Below are positions 31,310-42,744 of a stretch of 64,000 nt of DNA, in pieces. The notes under the pieces were generated by a model. That model did no database searches, had not been told where the DNA came from, and saw nothing but the letters and a program-made list of their open reading frames with translations. A program made the position numbers and the translations under genes. Numbering within the stretch: position 1 is the first letter of the stretch; each line of letters opens with the position of its first letter. Source of the DNA: Neoceratodus forsteri (taxonomy: Eukaryota; Chordata; Ceratodontiformes; Ceratodontidae); the NCBI GenBank assembly GCA_016271365.2, contig CM028132.1, positions 1,189,209,001 through 1,189,273,000 of the forward strand, written 5' to 3'.

Positions 31310-32500
31310 AGAAAATAGATTGAGGGGACTTTCCCTTTAAAGTTGGACTTCAGGAAAACACAGTCAACTGTTTCCTCCCTCCTTAGGCTCACTGACAGCA
31401 TCCTGAAGGTTATCCATCGTGGGCTTCTAAACTCAGCAGCATTTGTCGATCTGGCAAAAGCTTTCACCACTGTAACCCGCCCCTTCTTCTGTCCAAGTTA
31501 GCTGGTGCAGGCCTGTCTGACCTTGTAATCACCTGTTTCATCTGCTATGTAGCTGGCAGAACTCAGTCAGTTACTATAGGTAACTCCGATCCCCCACTGC
31601 TCACAATAGCCTCTGGTGTCCCACAGGGCTCTATATTAGGCACCCTACTATTCTCCATGTTTCTAAATGACCTCCCGCATGCCTGTTCATCTGAGAACAT
31701 CTACATGTAAGCAGATGATGCCATGATCTTCCTCAGTAGTGCCACCGAGCTAGAAGTTGATCTGCAGTGCAGCTGCAGAGACTTACAAATGCTCCATTTA
31801 CTCCTGTGCATGCATAAGACTCTCAGTAGCTCTCTACAGAAGTTGTCCCTTCCTTCAAGTGCCTGAGTGCCTGGTTACATACTCAACTTTACTTCACCAA
31901 ACACATAGACACCATCCTCTCCAAACGGGGTGTACTGTACAGCAACAAATCCTGTATCCTCTTCCAAGTCTGTTGTGAGTGTTCATAAAATGATCCTCCC
32001 AACATTTGATTATGATTATGAAATCTATAGCGCCTTCCACAAATCCACCTTGGTCCAGCTGGACCTTCTGTTCCATTCTTTCTGCTAGTTTGCGTTTACC
32101 CTGGGCTCCCCCCTCCTCCCATAAACACCACTGTTCTCTTTATGCAAACTGTCATTTGCTTCCCTTGCTTGCATGTAACCCTTCCACTCTGCTGCCCTCG
32201 TAGCCAAGTTCTGGTTCTCCCTGTTCCCCTGCCAGCTCTCCTCCCTGTTCTCCCCAACTTCCCTCCAATTCTACTCCTTGGGAACTCCGTCTCTTACTCC
32301 TTCTGCCTTCCTTTCATCAATACTTCTACTGGACAGGATTATTTCTCTACAGATGTCCCTCTTTCTGGAACAACCTCACACTTACACTTTGCTTGGTCTC
32401 TGCTCTTCTCTCTTCAAAATCCCTGCTCTAGACCCAGACAGCCCATTCTTTCTCCTTTCTAAGCTCTCTCTCAGAGTGCAGATTATAGTTATTTAACAAC
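31310..32500 (+). mobile_element. L2-clade LINE, plus strand, RT to C-terminus
   Basis: The reading gives LDFRKTQSTVSSLLRLTDSI, 'SAAFVDLAKAFTTV', 'ASGVPQGSILGTLLFSMFLNDLP' and an ADD motif preceded by a stop ('IYM*ADDAMIFLS', about 31705). Then come 'SFKCLSAWLHTQLYF', and the C-terminal 'FYWTGLFLYRCPSFWNNL' type block. It parallels 12797-15012 in order and motifs. Frames shift several times. Confidence 0.8.
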
Positions 32501-32759
32501 ACGGTTTCTAGTGGCCTCAGTGGCTGTCTTTTGCCACATGCCGCTTTGATTTATTCCGAGACATTGAACCTTGTGACACTATACTGAGTAAATGCAGTAC
32601 TATGCACTGTCTCATGCACAATTTCACCTTGTGTAATGTTTTGGGGATATAATTGGTGAATGTTACTATTTCCCTTGTCTACCAATGTTTTATTCATCAC
32701 ACTATCTAACTGTGCGTAGCTGCACCTTATATAATGTTTGCTAACAAGATCTAACAGCA

Positions 32760-32870
32760 TGTTTACACGGCTGTTCCATTCAGTTGCGGTCTACTCTGGA
32801 GATGCTCACCTCCCACACCAATATGGTGTCTTGTCTATATAGCCCATTTCAGCACCAGTTCAAACCAATG
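32760..32870 (+). mobile_element. Fragment of the 'gtttacacggct' MITE
   Basis: 'gtttacacggctgttcc' and 'gtctatatagcccatttcagc' resemble the left part of the complete MITE at 42901-43268 ('gtttacacggctgacc', 'gtctacatagcccccctcagc'). Its other end was not found. Confidence 0.5.
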
Positions 32871-32899
32871 TTATAATCATGTGCAATTACAAACAAGTG

Positions 32900-33275
32900 A
32901 TAAAATGCCTTGATGGCACTGTCAAAAGCAGCTAAGAGCTTGATTGTCAGGTGTAATCCAGTAGCTTGTTCCATGAGGTGGCCACTGTGTAGGCAAGGGT
33001 CATCTGGCCAAGCAGATTATTGCATCATCTGTAAAAGATGAGTTTCACTACATGTACAGGTCCTTGGTGTGTCATTGAAATATAAGAAAAAAAGTAGGGC
33101 ACCAGGAGTCTATCTTGAGGCACACCTAATTTAAAAAATATGTTTTGATATGGTTGAGAAAATCATATCAATTTGTGTGGCATCAGATAAATAATCTGAT
33201 AACCATTTGACAACCAAAGATGATGATCCTAAAATTTGGTGATTCACCAAATCAAATGTCTTTGATATGGTGGCC
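32900..33275 (-). mobile_element. L2-clade RT fragment, minus strand
   Basis: Minus-strand reading gives TISKTFDLVNHQILGSSSLV, 'VKWLSDYLSDATQ' and 'GVPQDRLLVPYFFSYISMT'. These are RT motif A (Asp present) and the degenerate 'GVPQGSILGP..F.+Y+NDL' block. It is cut at about 33275 by unrelated sequence. Confidence 0.7.
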
Positions 33276-34882
33276 ACTCGATGGCCCGTGCATGATTGCA
33301 CAGGCTCCACACTGGTGTCCTCAGTTTCAGAGTGGATTTGGGAGTCAGCTGAGTGACTGGGGGGCTGGTGAGGCACTGCCACATGGAGGTGCTCCCAGCC
33401 AGGTAGGGATGGATGCCAGGTTCCACCACACTATCAGCACCTGTGGTGAGCCACTGTGCTTCCTCTTCTGCAGGATTACGCCACGTGTGTGCAAAGTCTG
33501 CAGGAATACTGCCTGGCATCGGGGAGAGGGGTGGAGAAAAGGGCAGGAAACCAGCAAAAATCCTCATAAGCCCCGGCTACCGTTAATAAAGGCCAGCTGG
33601 TACTCTTGGATCCTTCCCCCATGTGGATCCCTACTGGCATGACAGCAGGAGGAGTGGCAGTTAGGGTTGGGGGTACCAGAACTGGCAATAGAAGGTGAGA
33701 TGCGGTGACCAGGAGGCCAAAGAGCTGTATGAAAAAATATTTTTGATCAGTCTCAATAGACTGCTCTAACAACATTTTCACTACATAAAGTTATTGGGTA
33801 TAATTTGTGCGACAGTCGAATGTGCTGATTGGAATCCAAATTGCTGTTCTACTGAGAATTTGTTTCTTTGTATAAAATTTAAAAACTATGCAGACTAATC
33901 TTTAAATATTTAAACAAGAAAAGATAATACCGAAATGGACTTACACAGGAATTTAGGATCTCAGATTTCTGTTCAGATGTTACAGAAACTTGCTTCCCAG
34001 AAAACAGAACAATACCAGAATTCAGAGATAGATTTTAGAAATAAGGCAAAGGCTCAGAAATAACCAGCTAGTTTTACTTAGAAACTTTGGTTTAATTTTT
34101 TCCTATCCCAGGCCCTTTGAGTTAACTAGAGTTGTTAGAAACTTATATACTTCATATGATGAAACTTTCCTAACAGAAGATTCTTGTTAGACATGTAATT
34201 TGAGGGAACGGGAGAAAAATCTAATAAATGTGTCCAGTCCGAAAGGGAGGCATAGCAGGAACTGCATCAATCAGAAAGTATTGAACAAGTTTGCTATACG
34301 AGTTGCAAGAAAAATATTTACCTTCATATTGTATGAAAACGATCAAACTTTAGCATCATTATTTAACGTTTCATTTAGACCTTCCAAAAGATTTAGAGGA
34401 ACCTACATGTTACATTTATTTATCTAATAACTTTCTTTCCATTTTAACCATACACTGGTTTTAAAACATTTGTAATACATGAATCTTTTGTCTGTCTTGT
34501 TTTTTTTTTTTTTATATTTCTATCCCAGTTGTTTTCCCTCCCTTCAAGCTCACACCTCACTTCTGTTGTCAACCAGTATTAATTTCCCCCTCTAACCTTT
34601 CTATTTCTAAAGGCTGTCATTTTAAATAGTTACAAAAAACACATTTGAAATACACCAATGCATCTGCAATTTTAAGGATAAACTGCAAGTTTGACCAAGT
34701 AATTGTTTGTAGTTCAACTAAAAAAAATGCCTGTGTTGAATTTTATCAACATACTAGCTTGAATTATTTTTATAGGATGTGTAGGTTGTCTTATTTCCAG
34801 ATTCAATAAATTCCCAAGTGATGCATGGTATTAATGTTACCTGTCTACATTTGTAACTTTAACTTTTCTATGACAGGACCTC

Positions 34883-34883
<1 letters not shown>
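33276..34883. other. No recognised gene or repeat
   Basis: 33276-33730 is GC-richer with overlapping frames on both strands. 33890-34440 is AT-rich, with a 75-codon Lys/Arg-rich plus frame (34200-34427) I cannot assign. Confidence 0.45.
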
Positions 34884-34919
<36 letters not shown>

Positions 34920-34930
34920 TGTGTGTGTGC
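34884..34930. repeat. (TG)n microsatellite
   Basis: A TG repeat with one TCTG interruption near 34919. Confidence 0.98.
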
Positions 34931-36026
34931 TTGTGTGTTTTCCCCACAGGACTGGTTAGCAGTTTATGTTCTCCTATACTACGGAAATAAAAATGTATAG
35001 ATGATGGAAATGCAAGCTACAGTATATACCACAGCAAGAAAAACATTTTGGACAAAACTCCAACCAACTCTATAAAAAACACATTTTACCACTGCAAGAA
35101 AAAAAAGACAAAACTCCATCCCCCATATAATAAAAATGTAGTTAATGACCCTAAAAAGACACAACCTTCAGCAACTTCAGTACTAATCCAACAAAACTAA
35201 CTTCTAAAGGAAACTTGTATCTTATTACAAAATAGAAAAAACATACTCAAACCTAAAAATAACACTGACGGTAACCGAATGCCACCCGTCCCACGTGCTG
35301 ATACCCTCATCTCTCAACAGGCCATCTTACCAAATTGTCATGTCCCTTGAGGCACTTCCCCTCCAGTCTCACCAAATGCTGCTTCTTCTAATGCTGACAG
35401 CACCCTTACTGAACACACAACAACTGAACGCTGCATCCTCTGTGCTGCTTCCCAAAACACTGACCACATGTCGACTACCAGTGCCATACTGCTGCCCATA
35501 ACACTCATGGCTGAAGTGCCTATAGTATGGTGACCACTGACTCCATGCCTGTGCCTACATGATGTTGCTGCCACTTCCAAAAGGAAGCATTGTGCTACTC
35601 TACTGATTTTATAGGACAACTAGTCAAGCCACTGATGTCACATGCATGCACCCCTGACAACTGTGCACACCCTACAGTAAGGACACACCCTAGAACAGAA
35701 AGTCTATTGACACAAATGTCACATATGCACAAAAGTAAAAAATGGGGCTGGAATAATGTCACATTTAGCACGGGGCCCAAAGGGCCCTACTCATCTTGAC
35801 CGAAGAGTCCTGCATCAAGCAAAATAGGACTCAGGTTCTGTTTTACGTCTTGCTTCCTGCAGGACCCAAGGGGGGACTCTACTGTAGGGTAGAAGTGTGA
35901 ACAGTAGGGAAATCAACTGTTAGGGTGAAAATTAGATGGAGCCTTTGACCGTCTTTTTCAGCAAGCATTTATTGACTAATTAGTGGATTTAAGGGGATAG
36001 ATAGATTGAATATATGCTCCCGGTTG

Positions 36027-36028
<2 letters not shown>
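34931..36028. other. No recognised gene or repeat
   Basis: A-rich at 34980-35280, then mixed sequence with short overlapping frames on both strands at 35295-35800. No motif was recognised. Confidence 0.45.

Positions 36029-36062
<34 letters not shown>
36029..36062. repeat. (TA)n microsatellite
   Basis: About 16 TA units followed by a T-run. Confidence 0.97.
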
Positions 36063-36072
<10 letters not shown>

Positions 36073-36170
36073 TGCATGATTTTAATAATTTTAGTGCTAT
36101 TGTTTTGTACAGCACCCAGAGTCTCTGGAGATGGGTGATTTTTATAAATAAAATGTATATCTATCTTTTG
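36063..36170 (+). mobile_element. L2-type 3' tail relic
   Basis: 'tgtacagcacccagagtctc' followed by 'ggtgatttttataaataaaatg' resembles the classical L2/MIR 3' end (a 'gtaaagcgctttg...ctatataaataaa' pattern). No coding part is attached. Confidence 0.45.
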
Positions 36171-36374
36171 TGGGTGGTTCCTTGGAGTTTGAATGATCAT
36201 GGACATGCCTGTATATTCCTGAGTTTTGCACAGTAAGAAATTGGCCCTTGTTTGATCAATTCACCGGCAATTTGTCATGCAGGGAGCTGGTTCTAGAATG
36301 TCTGGCTCCTGTAAAATGAGTAACGATCAATTCAGTGGTTGCAAAGTTCTAGAAGGCTGAATATATAACCCCCA

Positions 36375-36455
36375 GGTTGCACCTGGAAACGAGCCTTGGC
36401 TCAGTGTGCCTTTTCCGGTTATCAAAGTTTAAATAAATAAGTAAACAAATAAATA
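36375..36455 (+). mobile_element. L2 3' tail, same subfamily as 12797-15012
   Basis: 'ccaggttgcacctggaaac' then 'ggctcagtgtgccttttccgg' and 'ttatcaaagtttaaataaat' match the complement of the tail at 12797-12870. It ends in an (AAAT)-like run. Confidence 0.75.
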
Positions 36456-38203
36456 ATATAAAAAAAACAGAATTAAGGCCTATTTGTTGCTCATCAGTAC
36501 CACAAAAATGGTTTGAGATTTGAAACGTTAACTGCCAGGTTTGATAGAGTTTGGCCCAAGGATAATTCTTAGCTAATTAGTTGTTTTGGAAATCTTTTCA
36601 TTTTTGAGTTATTAACAGAAAATGTTTCTGTGTTTGGGAATATTCCAAAGTGCGCCTGAACCATCCCGTCACATGTTCACAGGCATGGTAAAGTCCCACA
36701 ACTCCAACAACCCCTATACTACAACTATATATTTGCTGTACACAACTACCAACGTTACTAGCTTTGACTGTTGGTCTCTGCTCCATAACTGTCAGGCACC
36801 CAAAGACTGTAATGTGAATGCCATGTCATCAGTTATCTTGCAGGATGTAAATAAGACTGGTCCAAATTGTTAGCTGAAATGCCTGTCTGCAGCTTAATAT
36901 CTTCCATTGGAGGTCATGACTGGCATACCATCTAAACAGTCACCTATATCTTCCTAGAGTGGTGACTAAACAGCAATTATAAGTCGCTTTGTCATTGAAA
37001 GCTCTTAATTGGAATGCAAATGTCCACCATGCTTTATCCCCGCTGATATCTCTCTGCTGTTATTGCCACCAATGGCGCCCAGCTCCCTGCTGCTCCCAGT
37101 CCTCCTGACCCCAAATTCCATCTTTATAAAATGTCTCCATGCATTTGTGGTATGCCACACCTCTCGACAGCCAAGTGTCTCTGCTTGAAAATACCTCTAG
37201 GCCAGTGAGGGGTGGGGGCTTCACAGAGTATGATCACTCATGTTTTTGTAGGAGGAAGGGAAACTAGGGTCCTGTGGGTGCCTGCCTGTCATGTCTAGGA
37301 GGTGAGAGCTTGATTAGGGAACCTACTTGATCCAAACATAAAAGATCAGCTATCCTACTGTGCCCAAGTGTAAAAACAAAAAAAAAAACCATGTAAGCTC
37401 TTCCTTAAAAACGAAGAAATGTTGTAACCTGCTGCATGTGATGTCTTAAGAGCAATAATTGTGCTCATTTTAGAAAACCTTCCCAAGCCCCCACTGTTGC
37501 CTTACCCCACTAGAAGTCAAACAGCCCTTATCCTGTAATTTTTTTTTAGTAGTGGATTTTGAAGGGGGAGGGATCTTACTTTCGAGCCAGCCGCCCAATC
37601 CCTTCCCGGTACCAAGAGAAGCAAGATCTGCCTCTGTGCTACCCCTGCTCTACCCCATTCATATCAATGAAGCATGTCCCTACACTCTACAAACAATTGC
37701 CTCACGAAATGTCGGGGGGGCACAAGGTGGAGCTTGCTTTTCTCAGTACCATGAAGAGGAAGGGATTGACCGGCCGGCTTGGAATTATGATCCCTTCCCC
37801 TTCAAAACTGCTACTTAAGAAATTACAGGATAAGGACTGTTTGACTCCTAGTAAGGTAAGGTCACAGTGGTGCTCTTTAAATATGACTTTCTATTTTGTG
37901 CTTCCCTGTTGACAGCTGTTTCTTACTTCTTTCTCTTATACCAATGTATTTATTGTGTGCTGCCATTGTGTACTATTATTTAGGTAACAATGTTATTCAG
38001 CCGTTCGTGCTGTAAAGTCAGGATTGGAATTTACACTTCATGGTAATTTAAGGAAGTATTTTTTTCCATAGGTGCCGAACGGGGCGGAAGGTGGTAGCCC
38101 TCCATCTTTTATTTCTGTATGGCAAAACTAGTAGAAAAAGTGTACTTTGTTCCTTATAAGTGCCCTTTGATTCTCAGCCCCTCAGCTTTACCATCTTCGG
38201 CAC
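36456..38203. other. No recognised gene or repeat
   Basis: Mixed unique-looking sequence. The two open frames at 37552-37912 overlap on the same DNA in different frames and show no motif. Nothing here can be supported as a gene. Confidence 0.5.
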
Positions 38204-38455
38204 CTTGTTTTTCACAGAGAGGGTTGTGGATGCATGGAACGGCCTTCCGGAGGAGGTTGTGGAGTCAAAAACAGTGGTGGAATTCAAGCATGCATGGGAC
38301 AGTCATAAGGCAATTCTAGGGGGTGGAAGTAGGAAGAAGTAGGCTGCTGGTTAACTAGGATCTGCAGCTTATCCATTAGGTAGGGAAATGGGCAGACTGG
38401 GTGGGCCAAGCGGTCCTTATCTGCCATCAAATTCTATGTTTCTATGCTATGTAAG
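38204..38455 (+). mobile_element. CR1 3' end fragment
   Basis: It begins inside the last coding block ('[36 protein letters not shown]') and runs through the 3' UTR 'gggccaagcggtccttatct' to 'ctatgtttctatg'. It is the same subfamily as 16520-17690 and 20126-23866, and strongly 5'-truncated. Confidence 0.92.
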
Positions 38456-38983
38456 AGCTATGATAGCCCTATCTTTAAACTGAGCCCCCTCTCCCATTAT
38501 AAGTAAATGGCAGTGTTGCAGGAGCTATTGGGGTTCTCTTCAGAGTTTTCGGAGTCAAGTCCAGGGGTTCAGTTAATTTATTTTTAGTGGAACTCTAAAA
38601 CTTTCATGGGTCAAAATCTGGAAATCATTCCAATTTTTTGGGAAGTCAGAATATTTCCAGGATCCCACATTTCGGAAATCAATATTTATGGATGTTAATG
38701 TAACAAGTAGCGGTAAAATACAATTTCTTTCAGAAAAATCCAAAATTTCTTGACTTTCATGCCTGCAGTTTTGGAAGTCATCTAATTTGTTTTTTTATTT
38801 TACATTTGGGAGTCAGTGACTTCTTTTTACCTTATTTTTGGAAGTTAAACACTCCCAAACTAAAGTTAAATGAATCCCAGGCCAAGCCCCTGAAGCTCCT
38901 CTCTATATTTCCAGTCACTGTGTAATGTAGTCACTTTGTAATGTCTGCTGTCTTGCTGCCACCATACTGCCAGGACCCATCAG
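38456..38983. other. AT-rich interval, possible decayed palindromic element
   Basis: 'gggttcagttaattta' near 38557 and the complement of 'gggattcatttaacttta' near 38878 are weakly alike as inverted ends. Divergence is too high to call an element. Confidence 0.3.
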
Positions 38984-38997
38984 AAAGTGTTAAACGA

Positions 38998-39503
38998 AAG
39001 CCAGCCTGGTGGCACTGGAGATTGAGGCGCTGGTCGCTACACCTCGTGCCATGCCAGTGACCCGGGTTCGGGAACAAGCCTGGACCACTGGGGGTCGGCA
39101 GGGGCAAGGGAGGATCGAGCATCCGGAGGACTGCTCTCTGGGGGGGGGGTTAAGGTTTGTCATCTCGCCCATTGACTGCCCTCTGGTGGTGACTGGAGGG
39201 CAGTACTGGTTGGGCAGCACATACTGGCATCTTTACGTCGGTGGGGAGGAGGGACAGGAATAAAGATGGAAAAAGGGAGCTGGCGGGCTCCATGATGGCC
39301 CCGTGTCCCTGTGGATTCTGGATTGGGCACTGGAGTAGGAGAGATGGCTGGCACGCTCCTCTCTTGCCTCACTGCAGGGGAACTTCCGGGGTCGGCATGA
39401 GCATGGATGTGTGGGGCTGGAGGATGAGTCCCTCCGAGGGAGGGCCATAGCCACCCACCAGGCTCCAGGGCACAAAAAGAGAATAATTAAAATTAAAAAA
39501 AAA
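38998..39503 (+). mobile_element. Long tRNA-derived SINE, copy 2 (~506 bp), 14-bp target duplication
   Basis: AAAGTGTTAAACGA (38984-38997) and AAAGTGTTAAAGGA (39504-39517) flank it, one mismatch in 14. The head reads 'agcctggtggcactggagat', 'gaggcgctggtcgc' and the B-box-like 'gtgacccgggttcgggaac'. The body shares 'gagcatccggaggactgctc' with copy 1 ('gagcatccaacagactgctc'). The tail is A-rich. At ~500 bp it is long for a SINE. Confidence 0.88.
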
Positions 39504-39589
39504 AAAGTGTTAAAGGAGAACAGTCAGCACTACGAGCCCCACGCCCAAGAGTAAGGCTGGTCCCAATTTGCACTTTGTGTGCAAAAACA

Positions 39590-40030
39590 TGTTTTAATTT
39601 ACTGTTTACTGCAGTATAATAGATTGTATCAGACTGATTCTGCTGGCTTTTAAGGTGACATTTTCTGTAACCAGAATTCCCTGCAGCTGACATCAGAGCA
39701 GGGTTGTAGCAGAGTAGGCAATAGCCTGAAGTGCATGTTATAGTTTTTATAAGCTCTGATCTTTTGTTTGCTGGTCTTGCTGGCCTCCCAGGGCTAAGTA
39801 CAGTCACAAAGGACACTACTTAGCCCAGGGAGAACAGTGGGATTGGAAAAAATCTGATCAGAGTTTATAAAATCTCTAATATGCGCTGCAGGCTATTGAA
39901 TCTACCACTGCTGCGGCCCTGCATGTCAGCTGCAGGGGATTCTGGGATTTCTGGTTACAAAAAATTCAACTTACAAGTCAGCAGAATCAGTCGGACACAA
40001 TCTACTATACTATTATTTCCTGGCCAGCTG
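39590..40030. mobile_element. Large palindromic element (~165-bp arms)
   Basis: The left arm (39600-39765) and right arm (39855-40022) are near reverse complements. Shared blocks include 'cagcagaatcag', 'ctgtaaccagaattccctgc' versus the complement of 'ctggttacaaa', 'tgcagctgacat' and 'gctctgatc'. The centre also has 'cccagggctaag' paired with 'cttagcccaggg'. No coding capacity. Ends and target duplication are uncertain. Confidence 0.75.
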
Positions 40031-41260
40031 TTTGACTTTAAGGATATCCCCTGGTGTCTGGGATTTACCCAGGTCAGGCTGAGGAAAAACCTCAGCCATC
40101 ATGGAGACAACAGCAGGAGTTTTCTCCCACCTTTTTCTCCTCTCTCACCTTCCCAGGCAGGGGACACAGCCCATGTTGTCCTTGCACACTCACAGCATCC
40201 CCACTGCAGCAGCTGTAAGGTCCCTGGCCCAATCAGAGGGGTCTCTCTGTGGTGGCAGAACCCACCAGCAGCCCTCCCCAGTGGAAAAACACAGCTGTCC
40301 CTTACACCTGGCACGACTCACTGAGCCCATTCCCAGCACCAGGTTGTTGGCACCGCACTAAGACATCGGGGTGGCCTGTAACATAAGGTCAAAAGGGACT
40401 CTTGGTCCATGATAACAATAAAACTTATAAGGGTAAATTGGAACTTTTTGAATTGTGAATCCAGTCCAGTTATATTACTTTAGGGTTGTGATGCTGTATG
40501 CACCGACAGACCTGGTGGGGTGGGGTGTTCCCTTCACTGTGTCAGCCAGCTCTTTGGTACTGTCTCTGGTAACTCAACAATCAGTTTTAAAAGTGAAAAT
40601 ATTAGACACAGCACACACACGTGGGGGTTGGGGGTGCAGTTCTGTGGGCAGGGAATGGACTTTGAAAACCAGTGCCCTGGATGTACAGTTTCTGTTTTCG
40701 CAGAGGTGAGAGAGAGTTTTTTTAAGGAGTTGGTACTGTGGTTTTTAGAAACAAATGTGGGAGATTGTACATGATGGTCTGCTAGGAGGGAAAAAAAAAC
40801 CTCCGGAGTATAAAACATTCCAACATCTCTCAAGTTCATGGGAAAGTTGCTCTGGGAGAGTTATAAGCAAATATTCTGACCTCTTGACTTATAGCGAGTC
40901 CTGGAGTCATGCTCTCACATTTTTTTGGGGGTAGGGATCTGAACTCTTACAGTGTGAAGAAGGAATTTTCAGTGCTATAACAGGGCAGTTTTACGAAAAG
41001 CTTGGCATTTTACCGGGAGCAGAAGCTTGTAGCTCATGGACATTATTTTTGTAGCATGCAGAAGCATGCAGAGTTGTGCAGTGGTAGTCATAGAAGGGTT
41101 GTAGTAAACTGCAGTTTTATTAAGCAAGACACTCAACACTGTTGTGGTTAGATTTGTAAAAGGTTTCTTCCAGAGTTTATATGCTGCAAGGGACTGGCAT
41201 GCTCCTGACCTTTGCCTGGGTACTATGTGTGTGACTGGGAGAAAGCCGATCTAGTACTAT
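40031..41260. other. No recognised gene or repeat
   Basis: Mixed non-coding sequence. A local hairpin 'gctgagg...cctcagc' lies at about 40078-40097. Open frames overlap on both strands and show no motif. Confidence 0.45.
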
Positions 41261-41334
41261 TGTTTTTTGTTTTTTTAACAATTAGTTTATCCAGGATTGC
41301 TAAGCTGAGATCTAACATCTTGTTTCCACACCAT

Positions 41335-41475
41335 TTACCCATTTTAACAGCTGGGTGGGCTTTGGCACTGAAAGTATAGGTGACCTGCTCAGTGCCATAC
41401 AGTAAGTAAGTGGCTTTGAAGAGGTTTGAACCTGGGTCCCAAGCCTGTGTTCTAGTTGGCTGATAAGCTTGGTTG
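41335..41475 (-). mobile_element. CORE/MIR-type SINE, minus strand
   Basis: The complement reads 'gacccaggttcaaacc' (B box and onward), then 'cacttacttactgtatggca' and 'ctgagcaggtcacctatact', the conserved CORE/MIR segment ('ctgtgtgaccttgggcaagtcact'). The tail was not identified. Confidence 0.7.
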
Positions 41476-41489
41476 TCTGTCCATACTCA

Positions 41490-42290
41490 AAATTCGATGC
41501 AGTGCAGCACCCCGCTGGTCACTCTCCCATCATTTGAGTAAGTGCTGTTAACCACCACCATCTGTCGCCTCTCCGTAACCAGTTTCTAACCCGTTTACCA
41601 CTTTGGACCCCACCCCTAGACTGCTCGCTTTCTTTATCAGTCTCCTAGGTAGGGCTAGGGAGATGCTAGGGTGCCTAGGGAGGGGTATCTCCTGCAGAAG
41701 GAGGGAGGTGGTGTTGCCACTGTATTGCTCACTGGTGAGCCCCCCCGTAGTACTGTGTCCAGTTTTGGAGGCCACACCTCAGAAAGGACATAAACAGGGT
41801 GGAGGCAGTCCAGAGAAAGCAACTAAAATGCTGTTGAGGCTGCACAAGAAGCCATATGAGGAGAGAATGAAGGTATCAATAGGTACACCCTTGAAGAGAG
41901 GAGGCGAGAGCAAGAGACCTGCAAATTGCCTCACAGGGTGAACAGGGGGCAGGAGGGGAGTCTCTTTCAAATTAAAAAGACCAGCAGGACTAGAGGGCAT
42001 GCGATTAAGTGCGTGGGGGGTTAAGAGGGATGTTAGGAAGTACTGCTTCGCTGAAAGGGTGATAAACGGCTGGAACAGACTGCCAGCAGAAGTGGTAAAT
42101 TCAAAAATAGTGGGGAGCTTCATGCATACTTGAGATAGACATGGAATATTAGTAAACAGGTGTGGGGGGAGAGGGTCAACAGAGACCAGTTAGGGTCTGC
42201 AGAGACAGATTAGGCAGGGAACATCTGGGCAGACTTGGTGGGCCAAATGGTCTTTTTGTGCCAACAAATTTTCTGTTTCTATGTTTTTGA
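41490..42290 (+). mobile_element. CR1 with inverted 5' segment (twin-priming-like)
   Basis: 41490-41650 matches CR1 RT in minus orientation (compare 19380-19530: 'ggtcactctcccatcatt', 'ccagtttctaaccc'). From about 41651 the sequence matches CR1 in plus orientation, from 'gctagggagatgctagggtg' (GMLGC block) through 'tgtccagttttggaggccac' to the 3' end 'ctgtttctatgttttt' at 42290. RT sequence between the two parts, including FADD, is missing. This is the layout produced by 5' inversion on insertion. Confidence 0.75.
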
Positions 42291-42299
42291 AATGCTTCA

Positions 42300-42740
42300 C
42301 TAGCCAGTACCATACCAGTTGGCAACAGCCATTACTGATGTGCATCAAGTCACAAGCAATGGCACATGGCAGGGTGTTCATTAAAGCATTACAGTGCATG
42401 CCAAAGAAATGTTGTAGGCATGATGTAGCCAAGTGGCACATGCCCCTGGAAAGTGCATCAAAATACTATAACACAGCACCCCTGGAGTATGTTTTTAAGT
42501 TTATAAAATGACTTGTAGTGCATGATAGGTTTACTGGCCATAGAAAGGAGACCTGGCAGGTGACTGTGCACCTGAGTAATTTTGATGCATGGACATGTGA
42601 CATTTCTTGACAAATACGATTACTGTATCATTCTGTTCCATTTTATAACCAAATATGGGCACTAATTGGCTGATATTCAATATATGCAGCACATTTTGAA
42701 CAATCAGTAAATGCATTTCAATGGCTTAATGAAACTCGCC
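42300..42740. other. No recognised gene or repeat
   Basis: Non-coding sequence with short overlapping frames; no motif. Confidence 0.45.
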
Positions 42741-42744
42741 TTGC

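Noticed and set aside
37552..37912. Two overlapping plus-strand ORFs (88 and 117 codons)
   Set aside because: They use the same DNA in two frames, have no recognisable motif, and no splice or promoter context supports them.
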